NCBI RefSeq assembly: GCF_014200375.1
Contig: NZ_JACHBP010000001.1
Span: 620,001 to 684,000 of the forward strand
Direction of reading: 5' to 3'
Source of the DNA: Terrimesophilobacter mesophilus
Lineage (GTDB): Bacteria; Actinomycetota; Actinomycetes; Actinomycetales; Microbacteriaceae
Length of the DNA stretch: 64,000 nt
The notes beneath the pieces were generated by a model. That model did no database searches, was not told the DNA's origin, and was given only the letters and a program-made list of their open reading frames with translations. The stretch's first letter is position 1. Each line of letters starts with the position of its first letter. The translations under genes were made by a program, and so were the position numbers. This document shows, in pieces, positions 42,852-50,843 of this stretch.

Positions 42852-43607
42852 TCAGCCTTCTTGTGGTCCCTGCCGATACTTCCCGTCGAGGTAGTCGTCG
42901 AACGTGATCGACCCAAACGGACTCCCTGGCACGAGATTGTGGCCGGCCGCATACCCGGCCACCGTCCTGCCGGGGAGGCTGAGCGACCACACCGCGCGGC
43001 GCGACTCTCTAGCGCGTTTCCAGGACTCTGCGAGGTCGCGGGCGGTGCGCTGCTCCGGCCCGCCGATGTCGGCGACCCTGCCGGCGGCATCCGAACCGAC
43101 GAGCTCGACGAGGCGTGCGGCGACCTCGTCCGTCGAGATCGGCTGGAAGGAGAATCTCGGTGCGACGATGATCGGCGAGAACCTCTGTCCGCTGAAGATC
43201 GCGTCGACGAACTGGTGGAACTGGGTGGCCCTCAGGATGGTGTGCGGCATCCCGGAGTCGCTCAGATACTTCTCGATAAGGACCTTGCCCTTGTAATAGC
43301 CGAGTGGGATGTCCTCGATGCCGACGATCGAGATGAGGACGACGTGGGCGATTCCCGCATCCCGCGCGGCATCGATGGCGGACTTCGCCATGTCGACGTC
43401 CCGAAGCCCCGTCGCCAGGTGCACGAGGACCTCGACCCCTGCCACGGCGTCACGGATGCCGTCCCCGGCGAGGAGGTCGCCTTGAGCGAGTCCCGGCCCC
43501 GCCTTCCTGCTCAGCGCGCGGACGTCATGGCCGGCTTCCCGCAGTCGTGCGGTGGTCGGAGTGCCAAGGGTTCCGGTGGCCCCCGTGACGAGAACTGTGC
43601 TCACCAT
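42852..43607 (-). CDS. NmrA/atypical SDR NAD(P)-binding protein
   Basis: A 251-residue Rossmann-fold protein. The dinucleotide motif GATGTLGTPTTARLREAG is at residues 9-26, followed by VRALSRKAGPGLAQGDLL and IDAARDAGIAHVVLISIVGIEDIPLGYYKGKVLIEKYLSDSG in parts. The Ser-Tyr/Lys catalytic set of classical SDRs is not fully kept, so it is an atypical SDR (sugar- or quinone-oxidoreductase-like) or a redox sensor. The ATG at 43607 is chosen for a full N-terminus. It diverges from the DUF2277 gene. Confidence 0.85.
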   Translation of the reverse strand: MVSTVLVTGATGTLGTPTTARLREAGHDVRALSRKAGPGLAQGDLLAGDGIRDAVAGVEVLVHLATGLRDVDMAKSAIDAARDAGIAHVVLISIVGIEDIPLGYYKGKVLIEKYLSDSGMPHTILRATQFHQFVDAIFSGQRFSPIIVAPRFSFQPISTDEVAARLVELVGSDAAGRVADIGGPEQRTARDLAESWKRARESRRAVWSLSLPGRTVAGYAAGHNLVPGSPFGSITFDDYLDGKYRQGPQEG

Positions 43608-43656
43608 TCCATTGTGCTCCTCGCCGAAGGTCGGTGACGGGGGCTACCCTCGCAGC

Positions 43657-43935
43657 ATGTGCCGAAGCATCCACACCCTTCACAATTTCGAACCGGCCGC
43701 GAACGACAGCGAGATCGACGCCGCCGCCCTCCAATACGTGCGCAAGATCAGCGGAACGACGCGGCCGTCCCGCGCGAACGCCGAGGCGTTCGAACGGGCG
43801 GTGCAGGAGGTCGCCCACGCCACGCGCCACCTTCTCGAGGACCTGGTCGCTACGAGCCCGCCCAGAGACAGGGAAATCGAGGCCGCCAGGGCGAAGGAAC
43901 GCTCCGCGAAGAGATTCGCCTCGGCTCAGGCCTGA
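43657..43935 (+). CDS. DUF2277 protein
   Basis: A 92-residue protein starting MCRSIHTLHNFEPAANDSEI, the conserved start of DUF2277, continuing ALQYVRKISGTTRPSRANAEAFERAVQEV and a basic C-terminus. No function is known. Family members have a Cys/His opening as here. It converges with the HesB-like gene, overlapping it by 10 nt. Confidence 0.88.
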   Translation: MCRSIHTLHNFEPAANDSEIDAAALQYVRKISGTTRPSRANAEAFERAVQEVAHATRHLLEDLVATSPPRDREIEAARAKERSAKRFASAQA

Positions 43936-44207
43936 GTGCCGATCGCGAACGTGACGGCGCCTCCCTCGTCGAGGTGCGCGTCGAGCACTTTGTCGTCGAG
44001 CGCGACAGCGGCGTTCTCCTCGAGGAAGACCCTGGCTCCTGAGCTCTCGACGACCTGGTCGGTCGGTTCGGGAGCAGGCGCAAGGTCGACCTTCAATTGC
44101 GTTTCGTCGGCTCCCGCACTGATGCGAAGTCCGGCGTTCTCCGCCACGGCGGTTTGATCCGCGAGGTTCTTGATGAGGTTCGTGGCGTTCTCGGTGAGGG
44201 TGAGCAT
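43926..44207 (-). CDS. HesB/IscA-like protein without cysteines
   Basis: A 93-residue protein: MLTLTENATNLIKNLADQTA, then AGLRISAGADETQLKVDLAPAPEPTDQVVE and VFLEENAAVALDDKVLDAHL. The fold pattern is that of A-type iron-sulfur carriers (HesB/IscA/ErpA), but there is not one cysteine, so the Fe-S-binding Cys triad is lost. Similar Cys-less proteins are known in actinobacteria and are often annotated as Fe-S assembly protein HesB. The function of this form is not known. The ATG at 44207 is supported by GGAAGG upstream. Confidence 0.8.
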   Translation of the reverse strand: MLTLTENATNLIKNLADQTAVAENAGLRISAGADETQLKVDLAPAPEPTDQVVESSGARVFLEENAAVALDDKVLDAHLDEGGAVTFAIGTQA

Positions 44208-44345
44208 GGGCTTTCCTTCCGGTAGCAATGAACCTCCCACCTTTCCCCGACAGGTATCCAGACTCAAGTCCTCGCGCCGATTCCCCGGAGATTCCCACCT
44301 CACTGCGCACTATCGCACAGGTTGCTATCGGAATAGTATTTGCGC

Positions 44346-45743
44346 GTGTCCGTCGATCCCAGAGTCTTCCGGTCCGCACTCGATCGTGCCCACGCGCACG
44401 CACTGACCTGGCTCGACTCCGTGGAGTCTCGCCCGGTCGGTCCACGAGCAGACGCGGACGAGCTGCTCCCCCTGTTCTCCGGCCCGCTCCAGGACGGCCC
44501 GCTCGATGCCGCGGATGTTGTCGACGAATTGGCCCGGATCTCCGAGCCCGGACTCATGTCGATGCCGTCCGGCCGCTTCTTCGGTTGGGTGATCGGCGGG
44601 ACCCTGCCTTCTGCGATGGCGGCGGACTGGCTGGTGAGTGCATGGGATCAGAATGCGGCGATGCGCGGGGCGACCCCGGCAGTCGCGGCGGCAGAGGAGG
44701 CCGCCGGCGCCTGGCTCCTCGAGTTGCTCGGACTCCCCCGAGGGTCGGATGTCGGCTTCACGACCGGTGCGACCGCATCGAACTTCGTCGGACTCGCCGC
44801 CGGTCGCCAGTACGTGTTGAATGCCGTCGGCTGGGATCTCGCCAAAGATGGTCTCACCGGCGCGCCCAGAGTGAGAGTGCTCGTGGGTGCCGACCGGCAC
44901 GCATCCGTCGACCTCGCCTTGAAATACCTCGGCCTTGGCACCCCCGTTTCGGTCGATGTGGACGATCAGGGGCGAATCATTCCGGCGGCGCTCGCCTCCA
45001 CGCTTGCTCAGGGAAGCGGGCCCGTCATCGTCTGCCTTCAAGCGGGCAACCTGCACTCCGGAGCGTTCGATCCCGTCGGTGAGGCCGCCGACATCGCTCA
45101 CGAACACGGCGCGTGGGTCCATCTCGACGGCGCGTTCGGGCTGTGGGCCGCTGCGAGCCCCTCACTGCGTCACCACCTTGCCGGCCTGGAACGGTGCGAC
45201 TCCTGGGCGACGGACGCTCACAAGACTCTCAATGTCCCGTACGACTGCGGCGTCGCCATCGTCGCGCATCCCGAGGTCGTGCGCTCGGTCTTCGGCGTTC
45301 ACACCAGCTACCTGCTGAACGATGAGAAAGGGCCAGGCGACGCGCTCGAGAAGGTTCCTGAATTCTCTCGCCGGGCGCGAGGCGTTCCGGTCTGGGCAGC
45401 GCTGCGCTCCCTCGGACGATCCGGAGTCATCGATCTCGTGGACGGACTTGTCGCCAACGCGCAATCGTTCGCAGTCGCCCTCGCGAAAATGCCCGGCGTG
45501 AAGGTGCTCAATGATGTCGTCTTCACGCAGTTGTGCATCAGTTTCGGTTCAGACGAACGGACGCACAGCATCACGAAGCGCCTGCTGGCGGACGGAGTGA
45601 CCTGGATGTCCGGCTCGCGCTGGGCCGGGCGCGACATCCTGCGCATCTCGGTGAGCAATTGGACGACGGATGACGCCGACGTTGCGGACTCTCTCGCGGC
45701 GCTTCAGCGCGCGATCTCCGCGGAGGACGCCGCGACCACCTGA
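44346..45743 (+). CDS. PLP-dependent decarboxylase/aminotransferase (group II decarboxylase-like)
   Basis: A 465-residue fold-type I PLP enzyme of the aromatic-L-amino-acid/glutamate decarboxylase group. The PLP lysine lies in TDAHKTLNVPYDCG, and HLDGAFGLWAA carries the conserved aspartate. GATASNFVGLAAGRQ and FTTG near residue 140 match the phosphate-binding region. The reaction (decarboxylation or transamination) cannot be read from the sequence. The GTG at 44346 is chosen; a TTG 6 nt earlier is also open. Its stop abuts the convergent gene (45743/45744). Confidence 0.85.
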   Translation: MSVDPRVFRSALDRAHAHALTWLDSVESRPVGPRADADELLPLFSGPLQDGPLDAADVVDELARISEPGLMSMPSGRFFGWVIGGTLPSAMAADWLVSAWDQNAAMRGATPAVAAAEEAAGAWLLELLGLPRGSDVGFTTGATASNFVGLAAGRQYVLNAVGWDLAKDGLTGAPRVRVLVGADRHASVDLALKYLGLGTPVSVDVDDQGRIIPAALASTLAQGSGPVIVCLQAGNLHSGAFDPVGEAADIAHEHGAWVHLDGAFGLWAAASPSLRHHLAGLERCDSWATDAHKTLNVPYDCGVAIVAHPEVVRSVFGVHTSYLLNDEKGPGDALEKVPEFSRRARGVPVWAALRSLGRSGVIDLVDGLVANAQSFAVALAKMPGVKVLNDVVFTQLCISFGSDERTHSITKRLLADGVTWMSGSRWAGRDILRISVSNWTTDDADVADSLAALQRAISAEDAATT

Positions 45744-46814
45744 TCAGGTGTTGGCGCCGCGTGCGGCGATGGCCCACGAGTCGACGATCTCCCCGTCGCG
45801 CAGGACCGCCACATCGTCGGCCAGGTTCATCGTCGCGCATACGTGATTCGGGACGATGCGAACGGCGCTGCCGAGGTCTGGAAGCGAGACATCATCCGGC
45901 ATCCGGATGGTGGCGTGATGCTCGGACAGGGCGGTGATGCGGGCGCCCGGCACGTCGAGGAGACGGCCGAAGCCGGTCGCCCATGCGGCACGATCGGCGC
46001 CGAGCACCTTGCTGCCGGCATCGGCGATCACATCCCTGCCGTTGCGGCTCACGATCGTTGCGACCGCCGTGAGTGCCACGTCCTCGAACCCGCACGAGCC
46101 GAGCTCCACCTGTTGAGCGTCGTTGAAGACGTACACGCCCGGCCGCACCTCCGTGAGTGTCGAGCCGTCGGTCGCGGTGCGACTCGGCGTCGAGCCGCCG
46201 CTGCGGACGGTGGCGTCGATGCGTTCCTTCTCGAGCGACTCGGTCGCAGCCAGGATCGCCGCAGCCTCATCCGCCGCGGCCCGCGCGCCCGCCCCCGGCG
46301 CATAACTGTGGCCGGGAAACGTGAAGACGCCGAGGACGCGGAGCCCTGCGCTCTGCGCCGCGGCGGCGACCGACCCGGCCAGGGCCGGCTGAACCCCGCT
46401 GCGATGGTGGCCGCTGTCGACTTCGACGAGCACCTCGACCGTGTCACGGGGCAGCGCTGCTCCGAGGGCCAACGCGCTCTCGATGGAGTCGACGCCGAGA
46501 CGCAGCGCGGCCCGCTCGGAAAGGCGCCGGATGCGCGCGGCGCGCGCCGCGGACGGCCACACCGGGTAGGCGATGAAGATGTCCTCGATCCCGGCATCCG
46601 CGAACACCTCCGCCTCGGAGACGGTCGCCAGCGTCAGGCCGCCTGCGCCGAGGGCGAGTTGCATCCTGGCGATCTGAGGGATCTTGTGCGTCTTCGCGTG
46701 CGGGCGAAGCGCGAGGCCGTGCGCGGACGCGTCCGCGGCGGCGCGCTCGAGATTACGTTCCAGGATCGCCAGGTCGACGGCGAGGTAGGGGGTGTCCCGC
46801 AGGATGTCCGTCAC
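45744..46814 (-). CDS. Amino acid deaminase/aldolase of the D-serine dehydratase/D-threonine aldolase group
   Basis: A 356-residue fold-type III PLP enzyme. The PLP lysine is in RPHAKTHKIPQIARM near residue 40. The zinc-binding His/Cys pair of this family is in the C-terminal VPNHVCATMNLAD. Long GSTPSRTA and ATVSEAEVFADAGIEDIFIAYP segments are conserved. It should act on D-3-hydroxyamino acids (D-serine, D-threonine or relatives) in the cytoplasm. The start is GTG at 46814, overlapping the lipoprotein stop (GTGA); the in-frame extension upstream lies in that gene. Confidence 0.88.
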   Translation of the reverse strand: MTDILRDTPYLAVDLAILERNLERAAADASAHGLALRPHAKTHKIPQIARMQLALGAGGLTLATVSEAEVFADAGIEDIFIAYPVWPSAARAARIRRLSERAALRLGVDSIESALALGAALPRDTVEVLVEVDSGHHRSGVQPALAGSVAAAAQSAGLRVLGVFTFPGHSYAPGAGARAAADEAAAILAATESLEKERIDATVRSGGSTPSRTATDGSTLTEVRPGVYVFNDAQQVELGSCGFEDVALTAVATIVSRNGRDVIADAGSKVLGADRAAWATGFGRLLDVPGARITALSEHHATIRMPDDVSLPDLGSAVRIVPNHVCATMNLADDVAVLRDGEIVDSWAIAARGANT

Positions 46815-47389
46815 CCGCCCGTCACCGGTCCCACCGTCATCCACGGGGTGCCGCTCGTGCACGCGGGGAAGCCCGCCTCGGCCACGGACAGCGCGATCAT
46901 CGAGTGCGGCGGCGTGACCAGTACGGCGTCACCCACGTCGAGGGAACAGGCGTCGCCGAGCGGCCCTCCGCCCGGGTCGATGTCGACGGCGGTGAGCTGA
47001 GCCTCTGCGGTGCCGCCTGCGGCGAGCGTGATCGGCGCCGGGATTGCGCTCGAGTCATCCTCGGCGGCGGCGCCGACCTGGCTGCCACCGCTCGAGACGG
47101 CGACCGTCGGATACCCCTCGAGGACGCACGGTGCACCATTGTTCGTCAGGGTGATGACGTCGTGGATATGACCTGCCGTGCTGGATGCCGGCTGGATCGA
47201 GGCGGACAGGTCCGCCGTCAAGCACTGGCCATCCGGTGCGCCGGCCGTGAAGGTCTCCTCCGCCGCAGACGGGCTCGAGGATGGCGCCGTAACCGGAGCC
47301 GAAGGCGATGGTGACGCGGAGACCGTCGAGCATCCGGCAAGCAGGGCGACTGCCGCGATGGAAACAATCAGGACAGGCGGGTATCGCAT
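46811..47389 (-). CDS. DUF4232 lipoprotein
   Basis: A 192-residue secreted lipoprotein. A signal peptide ends in the lipobox LLAGC (about residue 20). A Ser/Pro linker of about 25 residues precedes the DUF4232 domain: CLTADLSASIQPASSTAG, VITLTNNGAPCVLEGYPTVAV, and SMIALSVAEAGFPACTSG with the paired cysteines. The function is unknown. ATG at 47389 has GGGAGG 5 nt upstream. It is coupled to the PLP enzyme downstream by GTGA, though a link in function is unclear. Confidence 0.88.
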   Translation of the reverse strand: MRYPPVLIVSIAAVALLAGCSTVSASPSPSAPVTAPSSSPSAAEETFTAGAPDGQCLTADLSASIQPASSTAGHIHDVITLTNNGAPCVLEGYPTVAVSSGGSQVGAAAEDDSSAIPAPITLAAGGTAEAQLTAVDIDPGGGPLGDACSLDVGDAVLVTPPHSMIALSVAEAGFPACTSGTPWMTVGPVTGG

Positions 47390-47483
47390 GAACACCTCCC
47401 GGTGAGTTGCGAGCCAGTGTAAACCCGAAACGCGCGCGTAGACCGTGAAGGGCGGGCGACCGGATGGCTGCGTGGCTGCACTG

Positions 47484-47969
47484 CTAGTCGGATGCTCCGC
47501 GAAGCTCCCTGCGCATCCTGACCTGGTCCACTCCGGGGCGCATGGGTTCTCGCTCCCCGGTCAACGCGAAACCGGTGCGCTCGTACAGCGATCTCGCGTG
47601 AGCATTGTCCTCCGCCACCCACAGCGCGACCTCGTGTGCGCCATCCTCGCCCGCCCACTCGACGACACGGGAGATGAGCGCATCCGCAAGCCCCGTCCCC
47701 CGGCAGGCCGGGTCGACCCACATCGCGACGATCTCCCGGCCGCCGGCCTCGTGAGGGTCGGCCTTGCCCGTCACGGTGCCCACCGCACTCTCGCCATCCC
47801 AGGCCAGAACAGTCGTGCCGCGCTCCAGACGATCTCGCCACTCCTGGTCGGCCATCCCGATCTCGCGTTGCAGGGACGAGCAGAACGCGTCGGGGTCCTG
47901 GCTGAGCGCGCGGATCCGGATCTCCCTGCTCGCCTGCCAGTCCTCCGGCGCCGCCGTTCGAAGCTCCAT
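47484..47969 (-). CDS. GNAT-family N-acetyltransferase
   Basis: A 161-residue acetyltransferase: MELRTAAPEDWQASREIRIRALSQDPDAF at the N-terminus, the acetyl-CoA motif IVAMWVDPACRGTGLADALISRVVEWA and the C-terminal ARSLYERTGFALTGEREPM. It belongs to the group that modifies small amines or antibiotic-like substrates, with no further assignment possible. It diverges from the NYN gene. Confidence 0.87.
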   Translation of the reverse strand: MELRTAAPEDWQASREIRIRALSQDPDAFCSSLQREIGMADQEWRDRLERGTTVLAWDGESAVGTVTGKADPHEAGGREIVAMWVDPACRGTGLADALISRVVEWAGEDGAHEVALWVAEDNAHARSLYERTGFALTGEREPMRPGVDQVRMRRELRGASD

Positions 47970-48053
47970 CCCACCATTCTGGCAGCGCCGGCCGTTGCTG
48001 AGAAGCAGGCAACGGACCAGACTTGCCATACAACGACCGACGGAGACGAAGCC

Positions 48054-49097
48054 ATGCCAGAGACAACGGAAGGTCGAGTCGCGGTCTACATCGACTTCGA
48101 CAACATCGTGATCTCCCGCTACGACCAGGTACACGGCAGGGGGCACTTCAAGCGCGACGGGGCGAGGGAGTACGTCATCACGACCGCGGACAGGAAGTCG
48201 GAGGCCGGGCAGCGGGTCTCAGCCGCGCGAGTGGATCTGGGCGCCATCCTGGACTACGCGTCATCCTTCGGAACCATCGCCGTCAGCCGCGCATACGCCG
48301 ACTGGTCGGTACCGGTCAACGCGAACTACAAGGACCAGCTCGTCGGTCGTGCAGTGGACCTCGTGCAGATGTTCCCGACCGTGCAGTCCATGAAGAACGG
48401 GGCAGACATCCGGATGTCCGTCGACGTCGTCGAGGACCTGTTCCGGCTCCCGGAGCTCAGCCATGTCGTCATCGTGTCCGGTGACTCGGATTTCATCGCG
48501 CTCGCGCAGCGCTGCCGTCGGCTGGGTCGGTATGTGGTCGGGATCGGTGTCGCCGGCGGGACGAGCAAGGCGCTCAATGCGGCCTGCAACGAGTACAAGG
48601 ACTATGACGGTCTGCCGGGGCTCGACACGACCGAGGACGTCGACGACCAGCCGATGGCGCCGGAGCGCCCGACGGCGGACACGGATCGCGCGAAGGGCAG
48701 GAGCGCAGGCGGCAGGGCTCGATCCGGCGCGTCCGATGAACCGCCATTGGAGAAGAAGGCCGATGGCATCTCAGCGCCGTCGAAGACGGCGATTTCGGAG
48801 AACTCGTCGCGCTCGGTCGGCCCGGCACGCTCCGCGGCCAAGCCCGCCGAACAACGCGCCGCGACCGGCCTGCTGCGACGCGCACTCGAACTCGGCCAGG
48901 CGAAGGACGCCGACTGGAGCCCGAGCTCGTCCATCAAGAACCAGATGCTCCGCATGGACCCGACATTCCAGGAGAAGGTGCTCGGCTACACGACCTTCAC
49001 CGACTTCCTGAAGTCAAGGGGGAACGTCGTCGAGATCCGCGAGGAGGGCCAGCTGCGGCTCGTTCGCCTGCGTGAAACGGGTGAGACTGCGGGGTAG
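48054..49097 (+). CDS. NYN (PIN-like) nuclease with C-terminal OST-HTH/LOTUS domain
   Basis: A 347-residue putative RNA nuclease. The N-terminal NYN domain has the acidic metal-binding set: D14/D16 in VYIDFDNIVI, D124 in MSVDVVEDLF and D144/D146 in IVSGDSDFIAL. A charged, disordered linker (residues about 195-270) leads to a C-terminal OST-HTH/LOTUS-like winged helix (AATGLLRRALELGQAKD ... YTTFTDFLKSRGNVVEI). This is the LabA/limkain-type arrangement; the RNA target is unknown. The ATG at 48054 gives a complete NYN domain. No partner genes stand out nearby. Confidence 0.85.
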   Translation: MPETTEGRVAVYIDFDNIVISRYDQVHGRGHFKRDGAREYVITTADRKSEAGQRVSAARVDLGAILDYASSFGTIAVSRAYADWSVPVNANYKDQLVGRAVDLVQMFPTVQSMKNGADIRMSVDVVEDLFRLPELSHVVIVSGDSDFIALAQRCRRLGRYVVGIGVAGGTSKALNAACNEYKDYDGLPGLDTTEDVDDQPMAPERPTADTDRAKGRSAGGRARSGASDEPPLEKKADGISAPSKTAISENSSRSVGPARSAAKPAEQRAATGLLRRALELGQAKDADWSPSSSIKNQMLRMDPTFQEKVLGYTTFTDFLKSRGNVVEIREEGQLRLVRLRETGETAG

Positions 49098-49152
49098 CCG
49101 GTTCGGCGGTCGCAATCGAGCCGTGGCGCTGGGCGATGCTGGTGAGTCGGCC

Positions 49153-49194
49153 GGGCTTTCAGGAATCGGGCCAGGGCTTTCGGGAATCGGGCCA
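49153..49194 (+). repeat. Tandem 21-bp duplication before the HNH gene
   Basis: GGGCTTTCAGGAATCGGGCC plus one base is directly repeated (49153-49173 and 49174-49194), the second copy differing at one base (GGGCTTTCGGG). It lies in the 194-bp spacer between the NYN and DUF222 genes, which otherwise holds an AT-rich stretch before the start of the latter. Confidence 0.8.
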
Positions 49195-49291
49195 GACGTC
49201 TCCTCCCCTCCACAACGCGGTAAATGACAACTCATCCCAAGATTTGCATATGCTCTTGTTCTAGAAGTTTCGACTCTGTGACACTCTGTTC

Positions 49292-50731
49292 ATGACCTTA
49301 TCCGTAGATATATTCGTAGCATCTCTCGATGCCGCGTTGTCTGCGAACGCTCGGCTTGCGGCTGAGGCGACGGCGGCTCGCGCACTCGGCGACGCCGAAC
49401 TCATGGACGCGCAGCGTTCGGTTGCGGATGCCCGTCGCCACCTCGACGCATGCGCCTCCGTCCTCGCAGGCGAGGTCGTCCGACGGTCACAGCCGGAGGC
49501 GGGGCTGAGCGGGCTGGCGCGTAAGGAAGGATTTCGCACTCCTGAGGCGCTCGTCCGTCACACCACCGGTTCGTCCAACCGGGAAGCAACGACGCTCGTG
49601 CGAGTGGGGGCCATGCTCAACGATGTCGAGCTGGCAGCGAACCGTGGGCCCGTCGACGACCTTGACCCGGCCGAAGGAACAGACGTCGCCGAACCGTGGC
49701 TGGTCTCCGTCGGCGCTGCCGTCGCGACGGGGGCTTTGTCCCCCGCTTCTGCGGAAGCGATTCGAGCCGGACTCGGCGAACCCGGCCCCGGCGTCGAGGT
49801 CGGCGCGCTCATGGATGCGGCCAACCGGATCATCGGCGCGTCGGGCGAACAGAACACCGACAGCCTCTTTCGCATGGCGCGCGATGTGCGGGATGCGCTC
49901 GACGCCGCCGGCATCGCCGAGCGTGAGCGGGCGCGGAGGGACCGCCGTGCGTTTCGGCGCTATCGCCAGCCGGATGGCATGACGCGATACACCTGGGACC
50001 TCGATCCGGAATCCGCGAGTCTCGTCGATGGGATCTACGACCAGATCACCTTCCCTCGGCGGGGTGGGCCGCGCTTCGTCGACGAAGAAGAGCGCGTCAG
50101 GGCGGCCACAATACTCGACGACCCACGTACAACGGAGCAGTTGGCTTCCGACGGCTTCCTCAGTCTCTTGACCATCGCCCTTGACGCGGATGTCACCAGC
50201 ATTGTCGGGACGAGGTCGCCTGCCGTGCGCATGCTCGTCACAGAGACGGCGCTCACGAACGGACGCGGCAGCGGCAGCGGCCACATCGAGGGCCAGCCCG
50301 ACCCGGTCTCCGTGGAGACAGTGCAGCGAATCGTCTGCACCTCGGGTACCGTCACCATCGTGTTCGACGAGCGTGGGCAAGCGATCGACGTGGGGCGAGA
50401 GCAGCGACTCTTCACTCGACGACAGCGCATGGGACTGGCTGCGCGGGACGGCGGATGCCGATGGCCGGGTTGCGAAAGGCCGCCCTCGTGGACTGAAGCC
50501 CACCACATACGACATTGGCGACGAGATTCCGGGAGAACCGATCTCGACAACGGCATTCTCCTCTGTCGCCATCATCACGTTCTGCTCCACGACAATCGCT
50601 GGGAGATACGGGTGAACGACGGGGAGTATTGGCTCATCCCCCCTGCAGGTCTCGCCATCACTCACGAGCCCTGCCTCATGCCTTCGCGGAGCGCAGCACT
50701 GCGCGACCTGCTCGAGATCGCCGCATCCTGA
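49292..50731 (+). CDS. DUF222 protein with C-terminal HNH nuclease domain
   Basis: A 479-residue protein: an all-helical DUF222 N-terminal region, then a mid-region LASDGFLSLLTIALDADVTS and the C-terminal HNH nuclease with Cys in GCRWPGCERPP and His residues in TEAHHIRHW, followed by NGILLCRHHHVLLHD. Such proteins exist in many copies in Microbacteriaceae genomes and may behave as selfish or mobile genes; here there are no inverted ends or target duplication. The ~100-bp AT-rich leader contrasts with the GC-rich surroundings, a possible sign of transfer. The target DNA is unknown. Confidence 0.88.
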   Translation: MTLSVDIFVASLDAALSANARLAAEATAARALGDAELMDAQRSVADARRHLDACASVLAGEVVRRSQPEAGLSGLARKEGFRTPEALVRHTTGSSNREATTLVRVGAMLNDVELAANRGPVDDLDPAEGTDVAEPWLVSVGAAVATGALSPASAEAIRAGLGEPGPGVEVGALMDAANRIIGASGEQNTDSLFRMARDVRDALDAAGIAERERARRDRRAFRRYRQPDGMTRYTWDLDPESASLVDGIYDQITFPRRGGPRFVDEEERVRAATILDDPRTTEQLASDGFLSLLTIALDADVTSIVGTRSPAVRMLVTETALTNGRGSGSGHIEGQPDPVSVETVQRIVCTSGTVTIVFDERGQAIDVGREQRLFTRRQRMGLAARDGGCRWPGCERPPSWTEAHHIRHWRRDSGRTDLDNGILLCRHHHVLLHDNRWEIRVNDGEYWLIPPAGLAITHEPCLMPSRSAALRDLLEIAAS

Positions 50732-50748
50732 TCGGTGACGCCCGCCTG

Positions 50749-50818
50749 GCCGATGCGCAGCAGGGCCGCTCCCAGCCGTTGCACAGCGCTCCGCTCCCAG
50801 CCGATGCGCAGCAGGGCC
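50749..50818 (+). repeat. Short interspersed direct repeats between the HNH and MFS genes
   Basis: GCCGATGCGCAGCAGGGCC occurs at 50749-50767 and again at 50800-50818. The sequence CGCTCCCAGCCG occurs at 50767-50778 and 50792-50803. The 112-bp spacer is thus built of imperfect duplicated pieces, probably by slippage. Confidence 0.75.
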
Positions 50819-50843
50819 TGCCGGCTACGCGTACGCTCGAAGC

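Noticed and set aside
45743..45744. The two PLP genes as one pathway because they meet end to end
   Set aside because: The convergent layout only shows compact packing; no shared substrate can be inferred.
49201..49291. SOS/LexA box before the DUF222-HNH gene
   Set aside because: TTCTAGAA and GTTCTAG resemble palindromic pieces but do not fit the actinobacterial GAAC-N4-GTTC pattern.
49292..50731. DUF222-HNH gene as part of an insertion element
   Set aside because: No inverted ends, target-site duplication or neighbouring transposase were found; it is treated as a stand-alone gene.
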